64,000 nucleotides of DNA, from IMG/VR virus record IMGVR_UViG_3300025141_000063, positions 1 through 64,000 of that record; one strand, 5' to 3'. Below are positions 49,401-57,355 of this stretch, piece after piece; position 1 is the first letter of the stretch, and every line of letters starts with the position of its first letter. The notes beneath the pieces were generated by a model that saw nothing but the letters and a program-made list of their open reading frames with translations, ran no database searches and was not told where the DNA came from. The position numbers and the translations under genes are program-made. The stretch comes from a virus.

Positions 49401-52000
49401 TGTGCCGAGTCGCCCCGGATGTACGCGGCGAAGTCGGAGTCGTTGATGTAGGCGAAGAAGCCGTTCGACTGGCCTCGCCAGTCCACCCCCACTACGCCCA
49501 GCTGCTGGATGGTGTCCGGGGCGGTGACCGTCTCCTGCAGCTCGATGGCGTCCTCGAAGAAGGAGTGCCCCACCCGAATGAGAGCGTTCCCTGCGCGGGT
49601 GAGGAAGGTGCCCTGCGGCTGGGTGTAGAGGTGCCCTCGGCCTCCGTCTGGACCGGAGGCCACGAAGGAGGGGTGCTGCCCGTCGAAGTTCATCACCCGG
49701 ATGCGCTGCAGGCCGCCATCGAGCTGAGTGACCAGGTACCAGCCGTCGTTGTTCTCCGTGTCCGTCAGGCGAATCACCGACTGAGAGTAGCTAGGGGAAG
49801 GCGCCGCGAGAGCGCGGATGTTCGAGCTGCCGCTGGGGTCGAACCCCACATGGACCCACCCATCTCCTGCGTCGAGGACGGCGAACTCGATCACGAAGTG
49901 CTGGAGGCCCTCCGGCACGGCCCCGTCGGTGTGCGTGGTCGCCTCGCGCACGGCCAGCATGTGGTGGCCGTAGAAGCGGCCCGCGACGCGGTCCTCCTCG
50001 TGCACGTACCCCAGGCGACCGAAGCTGGCGCTCTGCAGCACGTGGGTCGACATGGCCGCCGGGAAGCCGTCGAACCTGCCTGTCACGACGGAGTAGCCGT
50101 AGTCCCCGCCCAGGGGAATCGTCGGGTTCCACTCGCCGGGCTCGAGGACCACGGTCTCCGAGTTGATGTAGTCGATGATCACGAAGGCCGCGCGCAGACG
50201 GACTGCCCCACTCACCTTGGAGGTGATCAGGACCTGCCGGCCCACGTCGTCGATGGTGAATGCTTGGCCTGGGGCGAAGAAGACGTTGCCTGCGAGGATC
50301 GTGGCGGCCAGTCCCGTAAGTCCCACCGAGGTGTGCGCGCGAGGGATGGGCGGTGTCTGGTTGTTCCACTCGGGGGCGTTCCAATCGACGTTGACGAAGA
50401 AGCCTCCGCCCCCTCCCAGACCTTGGCCGTCGTAGGCACCCTGCAGGGTGGTGCGCCGATGCAGGAACTCCATCGAGATCAGCGGGTCTCCGCTGGAGTC
50501 CAACGGCCCGCTGTAAACGAACGGGTTGCCCACTACGCTGTGGGCGAAGGGTGCCTCCGTGAAGTCGTCGGTCGAGTTGACCAACGGCCCCTTCATCTCG
50601 CGGATCACCTGCTGCACCAACGAGTCCACCTCCTCCGAGGTGGAGATGGCCAACTTCAACAGGTAGTCCGTAGGCAGGGAGCCAAGCTGGTAGCCGCCAC
50701 CGACGATCACCCGGAACTTCTTGCCTACCGGGATGGGTGGATCGAAGGTCAGCCACACATCAGTAGCGAACTCGCTGTTGGCCCAGACTTCCGCTGTGCC
50801 CAAGACACCAGGAGAGTCGTTGAGTTCGCCGCGGTCCTCCGGAGTCGCTCCCCGAAGCAGCAACATCTCGTCGCTGTAGACCGCTTCGACCTGATAGGTG
50901 CCGTCGTGGTTGAACGGAGTAGTGACCCCCGCGCCAGAGATGACTACCCGGTCGTAGACGTCAACACCCGCTGTCTGGAATGGCGCCCCCAACACACGGA
51001 TCGCGGTGTTGTAGACGATCTCGTCGATGCCTGCGGCGACGGTCTTCCTGAAGTTCAGCCCCAGCAGGTTGCCGCCGTCCAAAGGCGTCCACATCGCCAC
51101 ATCAGGCACGGCACCGGCCAACAGGTTGCCCGCGGAGTCGAAGGTAGGCACGGGGGCGATGCGCTCTCCGTGAGTGACGCAAACCACCCGCACGGTCTCC
51201 CCGCCGACCACCATCTCGGCCAGCGTGTCCTCCTCGACCACCGCGAAGTAATCCGCGATGTCGTTGAGGTTCGATACGTTCGAGAGCCCTCGCCCCAAGT
51301 AGATCCTGTTCGATAGACCGGAGTCCACGGTACTCAGAGTGCTCAGGTCCACCTGCTCGACCGGCCCGACCGCGGGGAGGACTCGGGTGTTCCAGGGAGC
51401 GACCGTCGGATCGATGTTGTCGATGACCATCGGGAGGGCAATGAGCCGGTCCAGGCTGGCCGCGAGATAGTCCCCGTTGTAAGCCAGCGCGTCGATGGCC
51501 CGGTTCAGAACTCCGGAGGTGACATCCTCTCCGCCAGTGGCGTAGTAGGTGCCCGGTGGATTGAGTTCGCTCAATCCTGCAGGGGAGAAGGAGCGGTCCC
51601 CGCCGTCCGAGGTGGCGAGCGGGTCGGGATGGAGGGCGAAGCCGATGTCCACGGCAGCATCCACGGCGGGAGCGGAGCTCTCCACGCGGAGCTGCGCCCC
51701 ATCGCCAACGCTGTTGCCCGTAATGACCAGGAAGCCGCCTTCGTCTGAGGCGGTGGCGTCGATGAGCCCGGTGATGGGGGTGTTGAGGGCGGTGACGATG
51801 TCGTTGATGGCGGCCGAAGCGAGGGCCACTACTCGGAGCGTGCCGTCCACTCGAACCGACAGCGTGGCGGGGGTGAGGAAGCCGAAGCTGAGGGTGGCGT
51901 CGGCTCGGCGGTTCTCGCTGCGCAGAGTGGGAGGCCCCTGCACCAGGTTGTTGGTGTTGCCCCGGAGGAAGGGCCGACGGAGGAAGCGGAAGACGCTCAT
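46490..52000 (-). CDS. Giant tail fibre / baseplate protein
   Basis: An 1836-aa structural protein, probably a receptor-binding or tail-fibre component. It is Gly/Asp/Thr/Val-rich and strand-heavy, with no enzyme motif or signal peptide. At least two copies of a beta module shared with the other large tail proteins are visible (VYDRVVISGAG then GTYQVEAV; QQIKLDAAID then GVYTIINVDI). The middle has repeated Gly/Ala-rich strands like a beta-helix, and several Trp-rich segments (ESWHTGSIVG, YQWDPRSFW) could bind glycans. It is coupled to the next small gene. Confidence 0.8.
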   Translation of the reverse strand: MSVFRFLRRPFLRGNTNNLVQGPPTLRSENRRADATLSFGFLTPATLSVRVDGTLRVVALASAAINDIVTALNTPITGLIDATASDEGGFLVITGNSVGDGAQLRVESSAPAVDAAVDIGFALHPDPLATSDGGDRSFSPAGLSELNPPGTYYATGGEDVTSGVLNRAIDALAYNGDYLAASLDRLIALPMVIDNIDPTVAPWNTRVLPAVGPVEQVDLSTLSTVDSGLSNRIYLGRGLSNVSNLNDIADYFAVVEEDTLAEMVVGGETVRVVCVTHGERIAPVPTFDSAGNLLAGAVPDVAMWTPLDGGNLLGLNFRKTVAAGIDEIVYNTAIRVLGAPFQTAGVDVYDRVVISGAGVTTPFNHDGTYQVEAVYSDEMLLLRGATPEDRGELNDSPGVLGTAEVWANSEFATDVWLTFDPPIPVGKKFRVIVGGGYQLGSLPTDYLLKLAISTSEEVDSLVQQVIREMKGPLVNSTDDFTEAPFAHSVVGNPFVYSGPLDSSGDPLISMEFLHRRTTLQGAYDGQGLGGGGGFFVNVDWNAPEWNNQTPPIPRAHTSVGLTGLAATILAGNVFFAPGQAFTIDDVGRQVLITSKVSGAVRLRAAFVIIDYINSETVVLEPGEWNPTIPLGGDYGYSVVTGRFDGFPAAMSTHVLQSASFGRLGYVHEEDRVAGRFYGHHMLAVREATTHTDGAVPEGLQHFVIEFAVLDAGDGWVHVGFDPSGSSNIRALAAPSPSYSQSVIRLTDTENNDGWYLVTQLDGGLQRIRVMNFDGQHPSFVASGPDGGRGHLYTQPQGTFLTRAGNALIRVGHSFFEDAIELQETVTAPDTIQQLGVVGVDWRGQSNGFFAYINDSDFAAYIRGDSAQGSAAYFSSYMPANGLESWHTGSIVGANLAPGGAALATAAERGGWAGAFVAETFSMNGAAADPAMKGAALYVAQKGTDAALVAVGWAQGGVHGGVPSPDDLTFVDGKATIVSVREDTYSMMQSGSQELLGAYYQWDPRSFWPGGDNLHKMYGGTYTELPMGSRFSNSPISVASGDRYHLVDGKGGTKLSRLGQPGRTMPPSYTSTSIAAFLQPPDPARSRSHRTSGFIVWDGTTDASRLLEDPAAYIGQQIKLDAAIDAYDGVYTIINVDIPDGENPRYWVEVLLDGVTLPVDIGDNKIKILGARWHFANLDLESFALLGTHRVESGKTGHYDLAAIAGILPPSIDGVTAAARRDYANGTGIVQIGAGSWTLGLATGTSRHPIANEAWHQLREPLGFGGSATALTNFETGEWAFRVAGPARYNINTAFDESFDGAGVGGAIRIHWDTPSEPGPFTPESLFAYVQVSELQFRRHYSYTVTLRLKHIGLGGATAGQLKTVRVALVDGIGGSLISLEKSFTMDFFADDEVTTQITFNSTEMGFDLREEAVDAMNDNGPVVLRLALGHTLAGGFPAGAHTMYVFQAAVEEEQQATVAGHLVTTGAVSSAGFELHTEALDWKTYGPECAGPYGNIGYGDVRPLILNSQGIPTPPAIQYVADGGATIDGFLDLMSPSTFWFRGRNDAAFLFLGGKFAPPTLIDGAGVGVYELNNVDARRGGQVGHIISLDPPHGSILSTLHVAMSIRPAGTPGTATSTELLQLNGKTLNWGVVYDVECDVEDKMEALEGYLIELWRYSALPTENHPQSHAGATLSSSEVGAWDDFAGGFSELIHSEVVDLDSTAFTEGVAGQQNDTKCGDVGPTVVQGVRNENFILTKIDLTDPFGAAKNERMLQVDRRQYSYFVVVKAWGVGTPRELSTATIDSTLYPIPFGGAFRWGVREIGGGGEGITSAFNSFTRFKFRGATLGCRYTRMNP

Positions 52001-52654
52001 CTACACGACCCTCAGCTCATAGATCACCTCGAGGGTGCGGTTGCTGTTCTTGGTGAAGGGGTCGAAGGGCTTGTAGCCCACCGGCGCCTGGGAGCCTGCG
52101 GTGGCGAGGTCGGTGGGTCTGCCCGCCTCGTTGTTGACCGCGGGGTTGCCATCGGTGAAGCAGCCGAACTCCGTCAGCACCACGGGGTTCGGCAGGCTCA
52201 GCTCGTTCTCGGCGTACTCCCGGCGGAGCTGCACCGAAGTGCGCGCGGTGCCGAGGGAGGCAGAGGGGAAGGTGACCGGCACCTGCGCAGGGGCCAGGAA
52301 CAGGCTCGTCTGGTACTCCACGGGGGAGACCAGGCGGGTCACCTCGGCGACCTCGGGGGTGATGCCGATGCCGAACCCGAAGTAGCGGAGCGCGTCGTCC
52401 CGGTTCTTGGTGCGGGAGGGGGTCAGAGCGGCCAGCGTGATCGTCTCGACGATGAACTCGCGCCCCGAGAGGGTCCAGATGTTGTGCCCCTCTCTGCGGG
52501 CCACCAGCTTGCCTCGCTCGCGCATCTCCATCTTCAGGAAGCCGCCGATCTGCGGGCCATCTCCTCCCGAGCCTCCGCCCCCTCTACGACGGCCCCCCAG
52601 AAGGAGCCGATCCGCAAGCTGAGCGATGTCCCTGAACCTGTGCGCGATGCTCAT
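52001..52654 (-). CDS. Tail/baseplate accessory protein
   Basis: A 217-aa protein between two giant tail genes, adjacent to both. It has a Gly/Arg-rich hinge near residues 19-33 (LGGRRRGGGGSGG), a strand-rich body (FLAPAQVPVTF, NPVVLTEFGCFTDG) and a YELRVV end. It may be an adaptor between fibre and baseplate. No family is recognised beyond structural context. Confidence 0.6.
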   Translation of the reverse strand: MSIAHRFRDIAQLADRLLLGGRRRGGGGSGGDGPQIGGFLKMEMRERGKLVARREGHNIWTLSGREFIVETITLAALTPSRTKNRDDALRYFGFGIGITPEVAEVTRLVSPVEYQTSLFLAPAQVPVTFPSASLGTARTSVQLRREYAENELSLPNPVVLTEFGCFTDGNPAVNNEAGRPTDLATAGSQAPVGYKPFDPFTKNSNRTLEVIYELRVV

Positions 52655-52657
52655 CTG

Positions 52658-55600
52658 CTACCTCTTGACTCGGAGGATCCTACCAGTTGCCGCCCCCAGG
52701 GGGAGGTTCCGCGTGAGGGTGAGGGTACCTCCCACTACCTCCGCGATCACGTACTCTCCGGGGGTCACGGCTCCGCCGGAGAAGACCTCCAGGATGTCCC
52801 CAGGCTGTACTCCAATCAAGGAGAAGTCCACCGCCGCGAAGGACACTACCTGATCACCTGGACCGATGACGCTGAAGTCCGCGAGGTCCTGCAGGACCCT
52901 GGCGTTCTCCGGGCCTGCCCCCAGAAGGTGCGCCGTCACGTCCAACGTCGCGCCCACGGCGTCCAGCAGGTAGACCCCGCTGTCCACGCCGCCCTCTACC
53001 TGAAGGAAGTCTCCCGGCGCGGCCCCGGTCGGAGCGGAGGGGGTGAACGAACTGCCCGCCGAGGTGACTGTGAAGCCCGCAGCCACCACCGACCGGGGGC
53101 GGTACAGGGCCATGGAGAGCGTCGTGTCCGGGAAGAAGTCGATGACCTGGTCCACCAACATGCCGGTGAACTCGGAGAGGCTCGCGCGGGTGATGGTGGC
53201 GTCAGCTGGGCCGCCGGCGGGCACAGCCGGGCGGACGTAAAGGGTGGTGGCACTCAACGTGTCCACCACCTGGTAGGTGCCCGCTCCGCCGCCCGTCTCG
53301 ATCTTCAGCTCGTCGCCGAACTGCAGCATCTGCAAGTCCAGGGCCGCTGCCGCCGGCAGGGTCACTACGTTGGTGCCCACGGAGGTCACTGTGCTGGAGA
53401 CCAGGGGGTTGGTCTCCAGCACCGGCCGGACGATGTCGTACTGGAACAGCGCCACTGACGCTGGGGGCTCGGGGTCAAGACGAAGCTGTGCCCAGGGGAA
53501 GACGCCGACGCCGGGGTCGATGACCTCGATGATGCGGTACACGCCTCTCCACGTCCCGTTGTAGAAGCGGATGCGGTCGTCTACCGTCACGCCCTCGGTG
53601 AAGAAGCACACCCCCGTGAGATCCTGAACGACCCGGAGAACTCCCGTCTGCTCCATGGCGGCCACGGCGCTGCTGTCGTAGATCGGGTTCCGCGCCGGGC
53701 GGAAGATGAAGAACTCCTGGTCCTCCCCGGCCTGCACCCCGAGCAGAGGGGGCGAGGGGACGTCGTACGGGACGGGGTTCACCTGCACCGTGGTGTCCGT
53801 CGGGACTCCCGCCACCAGGTACCAGCCCTCGTTGGGGCCCGAGAAGATGCGGAGCAGGTCACCGGGCCGGACCAAGGGGGTGCCGTGTTCTGCTGTGATC
53901 GCTGAGTACCCAGGGTAGGGGACCACCACCAGGGGGTCGATGAACCCTCCCCGAGCGGACGTGAAGGTGAGCGGCCCGGCCCCGCCCACCGGGGTCTCCA
54001 GGTCCTTGCCCATGAAGAACATGCGGGAGTTCATCGGCCCGACGTTCAGGTGCTGCAGGTTCAGCCCGAAGCCGTTGAGCGCGTCCATCGAGGCCACTGC
54101 CTCGATGCGTCCGAACGGGTCGTCGACGATGTGGTCCCGTATCGCGAAGTAGAGATCGTCCTCGATGGTGATGTCGTCCGCGAGGGGCTTCACCATCACC
54201 ACCTCGACATCGGTCCACGCGGGGTCCATCGCCGATGCGAAATCGTCCACCAGCAGGAGGTCATCCGGGTCGGTGACGTCCACGTTGGCGCGCAGCGTCC
54301 AGGTGTGGAACTTCCTCAGCTCCGCACCGGTGTCCCCCTGGAGGAACTTGCCCCTCCACCAGTCCGGGTCCTCGACGTAGTCGGTGACGATCACTCCCTT
54401 GCCCAGGGGCGCGAAGCGCTCGACGATGTCGTCGACATCGTAGGCCGTCCCGGTGGCAGGGTTGATCTCGATGCCTGTGTAGTCGTCGAGGGCGTCGTCC
54501 ACGAGGGGCTTGTAGAAGTAGACTCGCACCAGGCCCGTCGGCGTACCGTCGGCGTCCAGGTCCTCCACGAGGAGTCGGCCCAGGTCAGCGACGCCGTTGA
54601 CCACTCGGTAGTCGTCCTTGACGGCCCGGACCACCCCTCGCACATCCGCCGCGGGCAGCCCAAGAAGGATCTGCGCTCCCAGCCTCAGGTTGTTGAGAGT
54701 AGGGCCGTTGGCCCACGCGTACATCAGCCCGAGCACCGCCTCGCGGTAGGTCGTGGAGCTCGTCTCCTGGTTCGACAGCTGCTCCCTCGTGAGCGCGACC
54801 AGCGTGCCGAAGTTGTTCTCGATGGCCTCCGAGTTGTCGACGAAGGTCACCTCCGCCCACAGGTTCTCCGGGGTCGGGGAGGTGGGGCTGAAGATGCCCG
54901 GCACGAAGCGGATGTACTTGTCGGCGGACCGCCTCCGCACGGTGTAGGTCAGGTCCGTCAGGGTGGACAGGAAGACGGAGCCGGTGGACGTCCGCACAGC
55001 CTGGAGCTGCGTCTCGGAGAGCACCTGGAGGACGACGAAGTCCTCCTCTTCCACCTCGACGGTGTCGCCGACCTCGACGTTGCGGCTGATGAAGCTGCCC
55101 GTGAGCGAGGTGAACACCTCCGACCCTGCCGTGGTGCTCCCGTCCACCCCCGTCAGGTCGATCTCGCCCTCGATCACGTAGTCCCGGTTCTCCACGAAGT
55201 CGACCGGGGCGCGCGGGATGGTAGTCCGCACGCCGTCCCGGGTGAGCACGTCGAACGTGCTGTCGTCGTTCTGCGCCAGGTAGACCTTGCCCACGTACTC
55301 CCGCATGCAGGGGACGGACACCACCTCCTCGTCCACGGGGATCAGGGTGTTCCGGGAGATGGACACCGCCTCGACCTTGAAGGACTCCCCCGCGGCCTCG
55401 AAGACGGTGTCTCCTGTGTGGGGCAGGTTGTCGTACCGCGTCTGGAAGCCAAGGCTGGACAGCGCGGTGTCGATGTCGAGGGCCAGCCCCGCCAAGACCG
55501 GGTTGCCCAGCTCATCGTAGGAGGCGCCGGAGATGCCCAGCGCCAGGGCCAGCTCCACCTTCTCGGTATCGGTCAGCCCTCCCGCTCCTCCGTTGGTGAG

Positions 55601-57355
55601 GTCCTGCGTGCCCACCACGACTGCCGCCCGCTCTCGGTCAGAGCCAACGATTGTGCAGGAGACCTCCGCCGCCCTCCCGGACGTGACGTGCTGCACCTGC
55701 ACAGTCAGCACGTCCCCCGCGCGCACGCCGAGCTCCTCCAGATCGAGTTCCCGCGTGTAGAGCGTGGCCGGGATCCGCCAGCGGAGGCCCGCAACCCCGG
55801 AGACCAAGGACGGCCGATCCACCACCGCCAAGCTCACGGGACCGGGCCCCAGGGGCGGGGCCAGCTGGGCGGTGTCGTTCCTCGCTCGCCGGATGGTGTA
55901 GGCCCTGTCGTTGAGGACCAGGAGCCTGCCCTCCACCGTGGCGATGGCCGGGAGGCGGTACGACACCCCTTCCTGCGGGAAGGTGCCGGTGAACTTGCCT
56001 GCGATCAGATACCCGTCCCCCGCCGAGTTCACCCCGCTGATGACGAACTGTCCGGAGGTCTGGGCCCCGAACACCCGCAGAGACCTGCCCACCGCAGAGG
56101 CGGAGGTGAACGTCTCCCCGACAGCGATCTCCCGTGTGCTCCGGATCGTGGCCAGCCCGGACCTCTCCACTCCGTCCAGGAGGGTGAAGTCGCCCTCGCC
56201 GGCGGGGACGGACACCACGTCGGTGTAGGGGTTGCTCGCCGAGGTCTCGATCAGGGCGCTGACGGTGTTGTACAGGACGTAGGTGTCCGTGCGCGTGGCC
56301 GCCAGTGGCCGGTCCAACGTCAACGACAGGGGAGTTGGCACCCCCACCGCGTCGATCAGGTAGCTCCCCGCGTTGGGGCCCGAGGGGATGCGGATCACAT
56401 CCCCTGCGTCCAGGCCCACGATGAGGGTGAAGTTCGTGGCGGGCGTCGTGACCACGGCGCTGCCGATCACGCTGTTCAGGTCTGCCCCGGACCCCAGCTG
56501 CTCCCCCGCCACATCAGGGAAGGGAGTGGTGCGCTCCACCAGGTAGGTCAGGCTCCTGCGCCCGACTCCCGCGAGGGTGTAGCTGCCGATGTTGGCGCCT
56601 TCGCTCGTCAGCAGCCGCAACGTCTTCCCGCTCGAGCTCGGCTTCACGGCCCCCGCGACGACCACGAACTCCCTGGCGGACAGGAGGTACCCCGACGCAG
56701 GCTCCCCGACCGTCCCGGTGGTAGCCGACGCTCCGTCGTCCTCTCCGCCGAAGAGGAACTGCAGTTCTTGGGTGCTCAGGTCGATGCGCGGCGAGTACAG
56801 CTCCCACCGACGCTGCTGCGTCTCGAGGATGGTGTGGATCGACTTGCTGTAGTCCGCCTGGTACGCGTCCAGCAGCACCGCAGCGGCCTGCTGCTGGAAG
56901 CCAGACCACACGATGGGGAGGAGCTCGCTGTTCTCCATGTGCTGCAGGTGATCGCTGAGCACCCGGAAGAAGAAGCGGCCGTCCGGCAGGATGTCTGAGC
57001 AGAGGGGGACCTGCACCACCTGCACGTTCACCACGGCCCGCGCCCGCGAGCTGAAGTACTGCCCGTCGCTGACCACCAGTCCCACGATGTAGACACCCGT
57101 GATGTCCGGGGCGAACCCCACCGCCGAGCTGTCTGGGGCCAGATCCTCCAGGTCCGCCAAGGTCAGCGTGCTGCCGATGGGAATCTCGACGAAGTTCCAG
57201 ATGTAGGTGAGGGGGTCCCCCTGCGGGTCAGAGCTGGTCCGGCCATCCAGTCGCGCAGTCGCCCCGATGATGGAGCGCTGCTGCGCCGGGTACACGCGTG
57301 CCGTTGGAGCTTCGTTCTCCGGCTGCATCCCGACGTTGAAGAACTGCTCAGCCAC
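52658..57355 (-). CDS. Giant baseplate/tail protein with repeated beta modules
   Basis: A 1565-aa structural protein starting with GTG. About eight copies of a module are visible, of the form G-D-x-[LI]-x-[IV]-x-x-G-x-x-x-G-x-Y-x-[ILV]-x-x-V. Examples are GDVIRIPSGPNAGSYLIDAV, GDLLRIFSGPNEGWYLVAGV, GDELKIETGGGAGTYQVVDT, GDFLQVEGGVDSGVYLLDAV and GDILEVFSGGAVTPGEYVIA. The middle has a long segment with TDYVEDPDWWRGKFLQGD that breaks the pattern and may be the baseplate core. No enzyme motif. Role: baseplate wedge or long tail fibre base, inferred from size and neighbours. Confidence 0.8.
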   Translation of the reverse strand: MAEQFFNVGMQPENEAPTARVYPAQQRSIIGATARLDGRTSSDPQGDPLTYIWNFVEIPIGSTLTLADLEDLAPDSSAVGFAPDITGVYIVGLVVSDGQYFSSRARAVVNVQVVQVPLCSDILPDGRFFFRVLSDHLQHMENSELLPIVWSGFQQQAAAVLLDAYQADYSKSIHTILETQQRRWELYSPRIDLSTQELQFLFGGEDDGASATTGTVGEPASGYLLSAREFVVVAGAVKPSSSGKTLRLLTSEGANIGSYTLAGVGRRSLTYLVERTTPFPDVAGEQLGSGADLNSVIGSAVVTTPATNFTLIVGLDAGDVIRIPSGPNAGSYLIDAVGVPTPLSLTLDRPLAATRTDTYVLYNTVSALIETSASNPYTDVVSVPAGEGDFTLLDGVERSGLATIRSTREIAVGETFTSASAVGRSLRVFGAQTSGQFVISGVNSAGDGYLIAGKFTGTFPQEGVSYRLPAIATVEGRLLVLNDRAYTIRRARNDTAQLAPPLGPGPVSLAVVDRPSLVSGVAGLRWRIPATLYTRELDLEELGVRAGDVLTVQVQHVTSGRAAEVSCTIVGSDRERAAVVVGTQDLTNGGAGGLTDTEKVELALALGISGASYDELGNPVLAGLALDIDTALSSLGFQTRYDNLPHTGDTVFEAAGESFKVEAVSISRNTLIPVDEEVVSVPCMREYVGKVYLAQNDDSTFDVLTRDGVRTTIPRAPVDFVENRDYVIEGEIDLTGVDGSTTAGSEVFTSLTGSFISRNVEVGDTVEVEEEDFVVLQVLSETQLQAVRTSTGSVFLSTLTDLTYTVRRRSADKYIRFVPGIFSPTSPTPENLWAEVTFVDNSEAIENNFGTLVALTREQLSNQETSSTTYREAVLGLMYAWANGPTLNNLRLGAQILLGLPAADVRGVVRAVKDDYRVVNGVADLGRLLVEDLDADGTPTGLVRVYFYKPLVDDALDDYTGIEINPATGTAYDVDDIVERFAPLGKGVIVTDYVEDPDWWRGKFLQGDTGAELRKFHTWTLRANVDVTDPDDLLLVDDFASAMDPAWTDVEVVMVKPLADDITIEDDLYFAIRDHIVDDPFGRIEAVASMDALNGFGLNLQHLNVGPMNSRMFFMGKDLETPVGGAGPLTFTSARGGFIDPLVVVPYPGYSAITAEHGTPLVRPGDLLRIFSGPNEGWYLVAGVPTDTTVQVNPVPYDVPSPPLLGVQAGEDQEFFIFRPARNPIYDSSAVAAMEQTGVLRVVQDLTGVCFFTEGVTVDDRIRFYNGTWRGVYRIIEVIDPGVGVFPWAQLRLDPEPPASVALFQYDIVRPVLETNPLVSSTVTSVGTNVVTLPAAAALDLQMLQFGDELKIETGGGAGTYQVVDTLSATTLYVRPAVPAGGPADATITRASLSEFTGMLVDQVIDFFPDTTLSMALYRPRSVVAAGFTVTSAGSSFTPSAPTGAAPGDFLQVEGGVDSGVYLLDAVGATLDVTAHLLGAGPENARVLQDLADFSVIGPGDQVVSFAAVDFSLIGVQPGDILEVFSGGAVTPGEYVIAEVVGGTLTLTRNLPLGAATGRILRVKR

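Noticed and set aside
46797-51316. Long plus-strand frames across the 1836-aa tail gene
   Set aside because: Shadow frames of a strand-rich structural gene; compositions are biased and lack domains.
54050-56998. A 982-codon plus-strand frame inside the 1565-aa tail gene
   Set aside because: Same cause. The repeated beta modules on the minus strand fix the true reading frame.
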